Shown here piece after piece: positions 34,301-45,686 of a stretch of 64,000 nt of DNA; position 1 is the first letter of the stretch, and every line of letters starts with the position of its first letter. Source of the stretch: Sordaria brevicollis. Its lineage: Eukaryota > Ascomycota > Sordariomycetes > Sordariales > Sordariaceae. A program made the position numbers and the translations under genes. The stretch spans positions 2,232,001 through 2,296,000 of the forward strand of contig JAUTDP010000011.1 of the NCBI GenBank assembly GCA_033439795.1, given 5' to 3'. The notes beneath the pieces were generated by a model. That model saw only the letters and a list, made by a program, of their open reading frames with translations. It had not been told where the DNA came from and ran no database searches.

Positions 34301-35023
34301 ATGAGGAAATTATTTCCGGATTGTCATAGGTTAAGGCAAAGAAGGCCCAGTGATTGTGCCTTTTTCCTGTTTTTCAAATTCCAAACCCGAGATCGGGGCG
34401 GACGTGATTCTCATGTTTGACTGCGGCAATGGAGGTGGCTTGGTTTACTACTCTATTTTTCATATAATTTTGTTGCACCACCTGCCTCATGGAGAAAGTT
34501 GAGCGACGGCAAATTGAGGAACTTCGAATTATTTTGCCCGATATCGCTACGGAGGTTCGGGAATGAAAAATGGAAAATGATTTTCGGATACAATGTGAAG
34601 CCGACTGGGCTGTGATGTTGATATTGGCGTTTTTGAGGCTCAGCAGACGGCAGCTGAAGGATTGAGAAGACAACGTCCGCCATGATAAGCATCCATGTTA
34701 TGACCAATTGATCAACACTCGTATTGATTGAAGTCGGTGGAGAGCATTTCTGTTGGTTTTCCTTTCAATAGTTGCTGAGCTCTGCGTATTCTACTTGGTC
34801 AACATCAGGAACATCAAACGTCGTCTGTCGTCAGCCATGCCATCTCCATTTTCGAACTGAAAACTTCAGACGACGGAATCATGGAAGTTCCCGACAAGAA
34901 CATCGGATGACATATGATCGCGCACCCGCAACACACGGACTTGGCATTAATGCATGGAAGCCTTGTCGTCTTCTTTCTTTCTTTCTTTTCGCCTTCCATT
35001 CATCCCATCTCGACCATGACGAC
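31345..35023. other. Non-coding region with interstitial telomeric repeat
   Basis: No gene is supported in about 3.7 kb. Open frames are under 130 codons and overlap on opposite strands without domains. The only distinct feature is the TTAGGG cluster at 31732-31756. Confidence 0.5.
31732..31756 (+). repeat. Short interstitial telomeric repeat (TTAGGG)
   Basis: Two pairs of GGTTAGGGTTAG joined by CG. TTAGGG is the telomere repeat of Neurospora and many other filamentous fungi. The run is too short to be a true telomere and may mark an old break repair. Confidence 0.85.
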
Positions 35024-35242
35024 CCATCCCTTTAGCGGTGCAAATGTATCATTTTTGCCAAGACCAAGAATACGGCTACCTTATTGGCTAATTTTTCTCC
35101 ACAGCTACTTCTTGGCCAGAAAGCTACCTGAGCCTTGCAACATTTTGCCCGGTTCTTGGCGAAGTTTTGATAGGCCTCAAAGTAACTGAAGTAGAGAAAG
35201 GGTTTGCCAAGAAATGATACATTTGCACCGCTAAAGGGATGG
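35024..35242. mobile_element. MITE-like element with perfect 31-bp terminal inverted repeats
   Basis: The segments 35024-35054 and 35212-35242 are exact inverted copies over 31 nt. The right-hand similarity continues imperfectly inward (TTGCCAAG against CTTGGCAA). The whole is 219 bp with no coding capacity. The repeat contains TTTAGCGGTG, so a TA target duplication at TTTAGCGG is possible, but the flanks do not settle it. Confidence 0.7.
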
Positions 35243-37746
35243 TTCCCGCTAACCGCTTTGATGCGCAACTACAACACGTGCTTAGAATGGCCACGGATAA
35301 CCTAAGAACCACGACCTTCCGGTTTGCTACAGGCGTCATACGGTTGTTCGTTCCTTATTTCGTCACTTCTGGTCTTTGAGTGTGGCAGTGACAGACAGGA
35401 GGAGGCGAAATATTAACAAAAAGGCGGGGAAGTTCGAGATCTGCCCACCTGTTCGGCAATAGTTTCCCAATGTTTTCCAAGGATCTTGGGATTCTAGCAG
35501 GTTTCTAGAATCCTTCCTCGTTTGGTTAAGATCTGGGGCTGGGCTGGGGGTGCTGGCCGCTGGAAGCCTGGAAGGATTTTGTTGATTTTCCCTTCTGGCA
35601 CCCCGCAGTTTTTGCTGACATAATCCCAGTCCGTGACTTTGCTCGGTCGTCGTCACTTTTCCTCACAAACCGAAAAAGTGAGGTGACGTTCGGATACTGA
35701 CGGTGAGTGTGGCCTGCCATCCTCCCACACAACACCGGACATCGGACATGAACAATCGGGTCCTTCACCCGTCCGGAGCAGACATCGGAGCTCTCAGCAA
35801 GACGGCGGAGGCTCTAAACTGATCGACCCTTCGTGCCATGTCACGTCATTAACCATTAATCTCATGCCGTGAGATGATAACTGTCACCTTCCCAATCCAT
35901 CGACAAATCTATCACTGGCATGCATAAACATCCATGTGATGACTGTGACGGCACATTTCGTTTAGTAGCTGTAGGGAGACGGAACTTTCCCTACCAGTCG
36001 CAACAAATCACAATTATGTCCAGACGAGTCTCTTAACTCCATCTCCACTGACTGCTGTCAGAAATGGATTAATTGATGTTGCAGAGGAAGAAGGATCATG
36101 GAATTTCCCGTGAAACAAAGAGGGAAGATATTGTTGTCACTTTTATGATCTCGGTCGGACACGCGGCGAAACGGAACCAAGCAGCAAGCCACACTGCACG
36201 TCTAGACTTTAGACTGAGATTCAACCTCCTCCCTTGACACTTGACAGAAATCATATGCCGTCTTCGTTCCCGTTGACGACTCTGTTGGTTCCCGTTCCGT
36301 CTGTCTGTAACGGGCCGTCACTTTTTTGTCCGCCCGGGATGGCCGTCGCCGTCGTCGTTTGCTTTCCGTGTCTCACTCAGCTGTCAACTTCTGTCAGTCA
36401 GTCAGTCAGTCAGTCAACCCAAGTGCGTCTATCCGCTGTCATCGGATGCGGTCTCTCTTCCGTGTTATCGAGTGGCGATCATGTGTTGATATCTGGGCTA
36501 TCAACGGAGCCGGTCGGGGCCTCTGAACGGGGTCCCGGGATTGTCGATTGTCTGTCACCGCCCTTCAATATTATTAATACTATCGGAGGAGGCCTCAGCT
36601 TCTTTTCTGAGAGCTTTGAATCCGACCGGTCCCGTTGCTATTGTAATCACCGGGGGGCCTACCCTGCTTCTTCCGGAGTGTAAGCTTGTTTCCCCGTCTG
36701 TGCTTTTGTCTCTCTTTGAATGTCAAAGCTCCAACAACAACAAGAACAGCAACAAACATCGGATGGGCAATGGACCTCCTCGGAATCTCAGATTCAGCCA
36801 GCCCTTGCGCTGACACACGAAACAATTGAGACAAGGAAAGACGGAAATTGCCGTGGAGTTCTCCGTTTGATCTTCGCGGGTTGGCTGGATAACTGTGAAC
36901 ACCCCGGATCATCCATTGATCTGTTGTCAAAGGGCAGGGCAGAGCAACGCAAGGCGGGAAGGACCTCTGTCTGGAAGGATGAATCTGGATGTGATGATGG
37001 GAAGTGCCTCCTCGTTTAATCATTACCCCGCGTGTGATAAAAGAGTTTGATTATCAATGAGTGTGTGGCTGTGTGTGTGAACGGACTCCCGTCTATGTCG
37101 GTCGGACTTTTTATTGCGTAGTCCCCTGTCGGCTGCAATGTCGCCCTGCGCTTCGCTTCGCTTGGACGTTGATAAAGTGTAAGGGATAGTTCCGTTGTTT
37201 GAGAAAGCTCGTTATTTCCAGACTTCCTATGTCCGGTTTCATCCAGATTTCGCGATTTGATGGTTTTGGGGTTGGTGTCTGACGGTTAGAGATGGTGATC
37301 GTCGTTCGGTTGATTAACCGTCAGAGACCGTTGGGAATGATGAGATTAGGGTGCGGATTTATGACTGCAATCATATTTCCGGGATTTGCGTTGCTGTGGC
37401 AGCGTGGATGAAAGTTCGTGAAGTTGATATTGGAAAACTTCGTGATGTTTGAATGCTGTTCAAGAGAAGCACGTCGACGTCACCAGCTGTATCGTTAATT
37501 GTTAGTGTAAAGGGTGCATTAGCACCTGCTTCTCAGCGCTTGTAAGTGGTTGCTGTTACAAGCTCCTGCTACCATAGGGCAACAGATGCGCTGACGTGCA
37601 GTTTCTCCAAAAGTTCCCCTCATGGAAGCCTCAATCCACTGTCAACGTCGTGCCAACGTCATGCCACGAATTCCACCGACTTGTTCTCGAGGTGGGCGAG
37701 ATGTGAAGCCTTGAATCATCGTTGCTAGAAGTGCCAGCTGCTAGAG
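35243..37746. other. Non-coding region
   Basis: No gene supported. It contains a GTCA tetramer repeat at 36393-36416. Open frames up to 149 codons have no recognisable domain. Confidence 0.5.
36393..36416 (+). repeat. (GTCA)6 microsatellite
   Basis: Six perfect tandem copies of GTCA in non-coding DNA. Confidence 0.95.
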
Positions 37747-38997
37747 ATGAAACCAACACGGCCGATGATGCCTTGGATTCATGAGGCTGAACAAAACCCG
37801 TGGTTATCTTCCTCATCTGAAGACGAGGCCTTTCCTCCGGTACACCCAAAGCTTGATGCTGGGTCCGAGCCAACGATAAAAGAAGAGTCTCGTGATACCG
37901 TTGTCCTAGAGATCTCTTCGTCTTCTCCCTCACCTCATCCTAATGGGAAGGACAACGAGGGCCAAAAGGATGGACAAGGCGCTGCACATTCATCCCCATC
38001 AAGGCCCCAGTTCAAGTCACCAGGATCTGGAATTTCTGGCGGTCCTTCGGTTGTAAATGGTGGTGGAAGTTCATATGCCTATGGAACTCGTTCCCATGCA
38101 CACACAAGCCAGTCCTTTGTTGTCCGCAACAGTTCCTCTCCTGCTGCTGCTGCTGTTGCCAGACTCAAAAGACGCTCATCAAGCGCGAGCCTCTCGCCTG
38201 CTCCAACAGAGGACAGTTCTGTTGACGATGACAACGACGAGGATGAGGAAGATGATGACAATGACGGTGTAAGTTGCCATGGCATATTGGACCACATTAT
38301 AGCTAACTTACCTGACTATAGGCCGAAGTAATGAGCCATGTCCGCGACCCGCCCTGCTTTCAGTGTCTTAACATGATCATGCGTGGGAAAGACTGGAAAT
38401 GTTATGGTCCTGCTAGGATGACACATGAACGGCGGACCTGCATAAATTGTAGAAAGGCTAGAAGACGCTGTCGTCCTGCTCCTGAGCTGGTTGTCCAGTC
38501 TCTTCAGGCTTGGAAGGCCTAGCGTCACGGAACGGTTGCGTCTAAGAGAGCGATGAAGACTCTGAAGCACACATGCGCTGCGTATCGCAACCTTCAAGAG
38601 CTTGTCAAGATTGGAATGGTACCCGAGTAAGTCCCCATCGTATCCAACTTTCGTTCCAGACCAGATCTGTTGTGTACAGTCCATTGACATGGTCATCAAT
38701 CAAAGCTCTGCAGTGGAAACGCTACTATCGGGAGGCGATCCTTACGAAACTGGCGTACCATCGCGGGGTGAGTTTGCTGCTCTGATGAGGCGAGTGAAAT
38801 CTCTTGAGGCAAGCGTGCAACTCCAAAAGGTTTTGCGCGGACGAGCCGGAGCAAGAACAAAACCAGCCGGACGCCGCAAACCTGACGAAGCCGAGAAGGA
38901 CGAGAAGGACCCAGAATTACCCGACAATGGAGATTACGAGCAGACCTGCGATGAAGATGAAGGACGCTCCGATGGGGAAGACGAATGGTTACCGTAG
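37747..38997 (+). pseudogene. Three-exon Cys-rich protein gene interrupted by one TAG codon
   Basis: Exons 37747..38268, 38322..38626 and 38706..38997 keep one frame for 373 codons, but codon 241 is TAG (38520-38522). If the stop is real, the product is 240 aa. Exon 1 encodes a Ser/Pro-rich, then strongly acidic N-terminus. Exon 2 holds a six-Cys cluster, C-x2-C-x11-C-x12-C-x2-C-x6-C (CFQC, then CINCRKARRRC), resembling zinc-binding regions of many uncharacterised fungal proteins. Past the TAG the frame reads on normally to a GTAAGT donor. A 79-bp intron ending in AAG then restores frame to a charged, acidic C-terminus ending DGEDEWLP. Intron 1 is firm (GTAAGT, GCTAAC, CTATAG); intron 2 is weaker. 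Either a disabled gene, or a shorter real protein. Function unknown. Confidence 0.55.
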
Positions 38998-41316
38998 CCG
39001 GTCACTCCATGAATCTGCAGCTGCTTCATCTCAGCACATTGTCATCACAGTTGCATTGTTTCTTCATCACGTTCCTTTCTCATGGAGTCTTCCTGGTTAT
39101 CTCCGCCTGCCAAATTCTCAATGTCAAAAAAACGGTTGAACATTCCCTCTTTTTGTCCTAGCATGAAAAAAGGTCACTTTGACTGTGGAGGATCGACAAC
39201 CGCTCGAAGCCACAGCACCTCCACCAAACTATTTTAGCTTTACGACTCCAAAATTCCCTTGAACGTGAACTCCACGCCAAGATCAGACCATGACCAACAT
39301 GAAAAGTCTCCTTTGGGCTAGCTCTGCCGAAGATACTCCATCATACTCTCGGGCGACGAGATGAAGAAAGGCAAGGCTGTCAAATGGAACCCTTTGATCA
39401 TGATCCCCCGGACGTTGAGGACGGACGACGACGAGGATCCTACGGTGAAGTTACGGAGACGTCAACTGCCGTCCCACAGTCCCCGAGAGGCCGCGGCCAA
39501 AATTGATACTGTAGTAGCGGACGACAATGGACCCCCACTCAACATCCCCCAACTTGGACGACGACAAGCCCCGTAGAGCACGATATCAGGGCACGGACGA
39601 CGAGACACCGGATCCCTATCGAAGGAAGGGTATCACGGGCTGTTACGACCAGGGTTTCTGGCGGATTCGTGGAGGGGGAAAACGGACGATTTCCTTCGTG
39701 TAACGTTAACATAACCAGGTCCGTCGAAGCTACCCTAGCTGGGGAGCTTGGTCAGGGGGCCTCGTCTCGTCAAGGCTCGAGTGCTCCATGTCCACGAACT
39801 GGCTGGTGAATTGAAGGCATTCCCAAAACCCTCCACACACAAGCTCGTTGCTGGTAGAGGTAGGTACACTTGGCATCACTGGCGTAGACTTGGCAAAATC
39901 ATGCAGTGGCCTGACAAGTGAGATTTCGTTCCCAACTTTCCTTGCCCAACAGGCCCCCCCCCCCCAAATCAAATTTCCTCGGCCCAAGTGCTGCCGAACA
40001 AGCTCTCTGATTTGCTCCAACGAAACTTCCCCTTTCCCTTCCACCTACCACCCTTCCCGTTTTCGTGTAACCAAAAGGCTCCAAGCTAAGCTCTCTTTGA
40101 TCCTAGAGAGCCTCGCCTGGTCCTCCTCAAAGTCCCCTTCCCGAGATGAGAGAAGGTTGCGATTGGTTCATCATCATGATGGAGCCTCCTTTCCCTTGGT
40201 TGCATCCTCCAAGACCCTTGAGTACCCTTGGACGACATGGGACATGGGAGAAAGACGACGACGTGGAGCGAGACGAGCCGAGAGAGCCTTGCCTTTCTGC
40301 AGCAAGGAAGCATTCAACTGCCACTGACCGTCACCGACTGCGACCGCACCTGACTGGGTGACGACTGGAGACGAAGAGCCACTGGAGATATCGGTAAAAC
40401 GTGGAGACACTCACTGGGCCCCAATTCCCCCCCAAAACAACGAAACGAAACGAAGGCGGAAAGGGTTTAACCGATATTGGAACGTGATGCATATCAGAGT
40501 CAATCAGTCAGTTGTTGTGTGATCATAAATTCGAAAATGTATCTCCGTAATTCGTAGCAAAAGCGAGAGCGACGATAGGGGACCACTACATGTCCACGAG
40601 TTCATCAATCTTCAACCCACACCAAGTGCCCCAATGAGGAGATCACTGCTGCAGGAGCGGGAGGAGGGGACCACTGATCAAGGGACTTCTAGAAAACCCT
40701 GGGATTGACTGGGCGGCTTTGGAAAGTTTGGAGATTGGAGAGTGGAAAGGTAGCTCGGCTTGCCTCGGTTATTGTCTGCTGTTGTTCCGTTGATGTGGCT
40801 TTGGTTCAGATCAGTCCGTTGCGTATCTCGCCATGTTTTTGGATCATTCTGTGATATCATACAGCAATGCTCTTAGATCACCAAGAGACAAAAGAGAGAT
40901 GTTGCATTGTGAGAGCGGGGAAGAGCAAGCAATTGATGTGTTAGCCAATAAGTTAACATGAGGGCTGGCGCTAAGGATGTATTTGACCAAGATGGGTTCT
41001 TGGGTAGGGTAGGATTGTACTAAACGGCTATAGGAATAGGAATAACCGCGTAGGGTAGTTTATTAAGTATATAAATAGCTCGAATTATTGTTAAAATGTG
41101 ATATTTGAATGAATGTTTTCTTATCCTCCTCTAACTAGTTTTGGAAATTATTTTCGAATCTATTATAAATCAATTTCAAATCTATTTCAAACCTATTACT
41201 AACTCGTTCCTACCACGTTCCTACCGCGTTCCGACCTCGTTCCGACCCAGTTCTAAACCAACTTCCTAAAAGTTATTTAGATTGGTGTTACACTAGCCTA
41301 AGTCTAGCTCTTTACC
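38998..41316. other. Non-coding region upstream of the 134-aa protein gene
   Basis: No gene supported; open frames are short and lack domains. It contains a nine-C run at 39956-39964 and an 11-bp tandem repeat near its 3' end. Confidence 0.5.
41202..41255 (+). repeat. Degenerate 11-bp tandem repeat in the promoter of the 134-aa gene
   Basis: Five units of the form ACC(A/G/T)CGTTCC(T/G), the first shortened to 10 nt. The last ends 61 nt before the ATG at 41317, so it lies in the promoter or leader. Confidence 0.8.
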
Positions 41317-41934
41317 ATGGCACCTCTATACGAAAAATCCAAGTCTTTTCAACGTTACAACCAAGGTGATAATGGTCAAAGACTGGAAGGGCTTCCCGCT
41401 TTCAAGAAGAGCAAAGTAAGTATTTCTATTACTTCATTACTAAATTTGTCATCCTCAAACTCATATTTCGGTTTGCAGGAAGGCAAGCTAATTGTCCACG
41501 TGGGTGAACGTTACTGCCGCTGTTTGGTCGGCGGACAACTTTGCTTTTACACAGTAAGTACCACAAGGCGCGGTTACTTAATAGTAGTGGAGCTAGTTAT
41601 ACTGGTGCTGACCATAATTCAACTTAAAAAGAACCAATTCAATTCTCGGTCCAATCTTGTCAAGCACATCAAGCTCCATGGGTTCGATGTCCTTCCCAGG
41701 CAGACTGTGAAGGAGGATGGCAGAGTGGTGAAGCGACATGGGCTGAGCGTGCAAGCCGGCACTGAAGCTCAACGTACGTGTATCACCTGTTATCTGCTAT
41801 AACAACCTGTGAGGGTTCAAGAGAAACTAACATAACATTATCCAGTCTTCTACGACTATCTCGCAAAGTGTCACGATGCCTTTGTTGCAGGATATACTTA
41901 TGACGAACCGACAATGAACGAGAAAGCCGAATGA
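41317..41934 (+). CDS. 134-aa protein with degenerate C2H2-like finger
   Basis: Exons 41317..41415, 41479..41553, 41632..41773 and 41846..41934 add up to 135 codons with stop. Each intron has good signals: GTAAGT/GCAG, GTAAGT with a GCTGAC branch and an AAG acceptor, and GTACGT with a CTAAC and CCAG. The protein has C46-R-C48, C55 and then F61, L67, H70-x3-H74 (SRSNLVKHIKLH). The His half looks like a C2H2 zinc finger, but the Cys-to-His spacing is longer than usual. A short tail contains AKCHDAFVAGYTYDEP. It may bind nucleic acid or be a domesticated fragment; I do not recognise the family. The coherent four-exon structure is the main evidence that it is a real gene. Confidence 0.65.
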
Positions 41935-44900
41935 TTTTGGGTCATAATCCCCAATCGGCTGTTCATCTTTTGGTGAAGTGTAGCAATCCGCAAGTGTCTA
42001 GGGGCAGACACCAAGGGCATTTTATGCGCAAGGAGGCGAGTTGGGTTCATTCGTTCAATGATGTTATGATTTATGATATCGGAACTTTCCAGTCCTGTCC
42101 AGTCCAATCCAGTCCACTTCCCCACGGGGGACTTATACTTCCCGTCTTCATTGACAAGTGACACGACACAGCGCGACACAAACCCTTGACTCCTAATTCC
42201 TGAGTCCTTCTTCCCTTGACCTTGCTTGACCTTGACTTGACAAGCCATTCCCGCTTAACCGCTTGATGACCGACAGCAAATCTCCAGAAAAAAACCTACA
42301 GGGCTCTCGTGTTTGAAATGAGTGTCCACACTGTCCATTCTCCTCGCCGTCATTCCCTGCTTCCTTCCCGTCCTGCTCGCCTCCCAGACCCCCACGACCC
42401 ACGTTCGTTCCTACCTCAACTTGTTACCCTGAGCTGCTATTTCCATGGTGGCCACGCCGAGTCTTTCCGACGAGAAGCGGTGGATGGGAATGAAATCATG
42501 TTTTAAATCCGGATACGGAAAGCTACTCTAGAAGCATCGAAAGCAAGGAAAGAAAAAGAAGCATGGGACGTCGGCGATGCCGTCGCCGCCTTCTATACAC
42601 ACTACGCATGCACGGAAGGCAAAAGAACAACAAGAAGAAGAACAAGTCTACGTAAAAAGCAAACATCACCATAAATCTTCTAGAACATCTGGATCCAAGG
42701 AGCATCGTCATCGGGGATAGCCGTGTCCGTGGCGATTGATGCATTCCTCCTTTCTTTTTGTTTTCTTTAGTCTTCTGTCGTTGCTTCTTCCCTTCGGGAT
42801 TCGATCACAAGCGGTTAGCACCTCAGGACATGCCGCCACCAACATCCACCAAGAGCGGGATAGTCCGTCCGTTGGCGGCGCATGCGGCAGAAGAGCCTCA
42901 TCTTCATCTCGGCAACTGTGGCACACTGTTTGTTTTCTGTGTGTAAGAAAAGGGAGGTCCGTTCTAACATTGGGCCATGTGTCAGATTTGTGTTTGAGTA
43001 AATTGAGGGACCGTGTAAGACACCCGATCACGTAGTTTTGTGATGAACTGCTGCACATTGGCGCGCGGTAGCGGAGGGACATTCGAAACGCACATCCAGA
43101 CGATGATGGATAGGTGACCACGGGGATATCCGTTTGCTGGGGGTGTTTGGTTTTGTGCTTTGACGGCGAAGTTTCATGTGTCTACTTGTAAACACTCTTT
43201 TACCCGTGGACACGGCGGAACTGAATTCGGGAATGCTTTCCTCCTTGGTCAGGGTCCAAATGCGCTGCATCGTGAATGTTCCAGTTTGTGCATGTCCGTG
43301 TTTCTACCTTGCTCATAGTGTAGATCTAGCAAGTGCAAGTTACCGCTTCCCCTTGCCGTCCAGTGGTTGGCAAAGTCGGGTGGTTTCAAACGACTACCGG
43401 CATCGTGATCAGAGGTCTATCCGCTGTTGTGCTACGGGAGATCCATTCTGCTTTTGAAACCCTGCGACTATGCGATTTCTGCAAGTCGTCGGATTTGGAC
43501 ACTCTGAGACCGCCGACCTTCCAATGCGCGCGCAATGTCCCTTGTCTCAGTATGGGAGACGTCTTCGTAAACTGAAAAGACTCTTGCCTGTAGGTCTGGA
43601 GGTGGCCATGTCCATGGTCGTCGGTGTTGTGTCCATCAAGGTCCTTGCTTGCGCAAGTTTGGTGTGAGTGTCTTCTTCATTGCTGTCGAGTTCTTGACTC
43701 TCTTGCAAACAATCATGACCTTGACTTCAGCCAAGCATTCAACCGAGATCCCCCCAGATCCATTGAGAATAACACCTTCCATGAACAGAAAGAAATACAC
43801 ATGCAGGACGGCACGGAGGTAGCAATTAGGGGGCCGGGACCTTCTTCCATGACACGACAAAAAGACCGGGAAGAGGACGGACATGCCCACACGCCTGCCC
43901 GTCCGCCCGTGCCGTCCCGTTCCATCATGTCCGTCATCGGTCGATTTCATGCTTGGTCGAAATGACTCTCGAGATGCATTGCAGTGTTGCACCGAATTTT
44001 GTAGTATTTCATTCGAGATGGATATTGTAAATGTCAAGGTTCCATTAGGGATACTACACGGGGAAATTGTCCACCATGTTTTTCTTGGGTTTCATCCGTT
44101 GTACTGGCGACAATTGGATCATGATATCTCGCCATTTGCATGTTGAATTTGCTGCGGTGCTACTGCTACTGTACCCTTTTGTCCCCTTTCCTCTTGTTAC
44201 AACTGACAAATCGACTGGCTGGGCTCTCATTGATAGAAAGCAGCTTCCTAAAAGGGGTTGTGGTTGAGTGCCGATGCTTGAGGGGGTTCTGGGCAGAGGG
44301 CAAAACAACATAGAAAATCATGTTGATGTGAGACGATGACGATGAGATTGTGAAGAGAAACTTGAACTGGATGTTCGAGATTGAGTTTCCTCGGCACCCA
44401 ACGGATCACGAAGCAGACCCGGAGAGGTCTTCCGGAATGTTGGTCTTCTACATGCCCTGGATAGGAAATACGAAGTACTGTAGCAAGGAACCATACCTAT
44501 AGTAACATGGTCAACAGGCATGTTTGAAGATAATCGCACGACAAATGGCACGATAAACCAAGAAAACACGGCTGTCGATCACTGTTGATATCTTGCTGCG
44601 CATTATCGTATCGTATCTTGTAGCCGCTGTTTCGTCCGTTGTCCCCAGTGCCGCCGTTACCTTACCCAGGTACTTCTGGCCTCGAACCTTCGTGTGCACA
44701 CATCCGTGGTTTGTCGATCGGACGGCGAATGTCGGTGTTGGACGTCCGGTCCAATTGCTTTACGTATCTTGGTCTTTGTAAATTCGAGATTGTTGCTTTA
44801 GGGCATGTTTGTTCTTTCATGTTCCATCAAGGTTAACAAATTTCCCTCGGTCTTTATCCTTAGTGAAAAGGTGCCAGAAAAAACTGGAAAACACGAGCTT

Positions 44901-45686
44901 CAGAAGGCATTAGAGAACCCTTTGGCCTCTCCTGGACTTCAAGTTCATTTTGTGGTGTAAACCAGCGTCATACTTAGCAAGTGAAACTTCTGCAGAAACC
45001 CGTGCAAAAAGTGTTGGATGGGAAGGCGTAGCCCAGAACAAGTGCAGAATTTTCCAGGTATCTAAGAGAGATATAGTAAAAGGAAGTCGCGATTGCTTGA
45101 CCTTGTATTACGGGAGGTATGCTGTAGAGTGCGGAAGGGGTGAAGGGAGAACACACGAAGGACAAAGTCATGAACAGCTTGATGGGCGTGGTACTGTGGT
45201 GATATCCTCTCCTTTCCCAAAGACGACGGCATGTGCTGCTATGTATAGGTACTCGAGACAACTGATTACCTAGAGCAAGGTCAAGCTCCGAGGTCAATGA
45301 TGACTATTCAACGCCCAAGACGGAGTAGCCGTGACGGACACCAGAGACTTTTGATGTCCACCACTTGTAAAAGAATAAGACAATGATCAAGGCACCGAGA
45401 ACAGGGAAACACTTTTGATTCACCCCATACCAATCTAGGCTACAATCCCCAGATATCCTATGAACAACATGCAAACCATGAACCAGCCCATCATGTACCG
45501 ATAAGTATGTCCAGTGTTGATACCAAACCCATGCCATGACATGCAATTCATACCATTTCCACTCTTACTTTGAACAACGTAAAACTACTATACTACAGAT
45601 ATGTGGTTATGACCCGAAACTCCTTGAAAATAACTTCATTCTATACAGCCCGTTTGCTCCTCCCAATACCATCACCACCTTTCCCT
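41935..45686. other. Intergenic region
   Basis: About 3.75 kb with no supported gene. Open frames under 140 codons overlap on both strands without domains or plausible introns. It lies 3' of both neighbouring genes. Confidence 0.5.
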
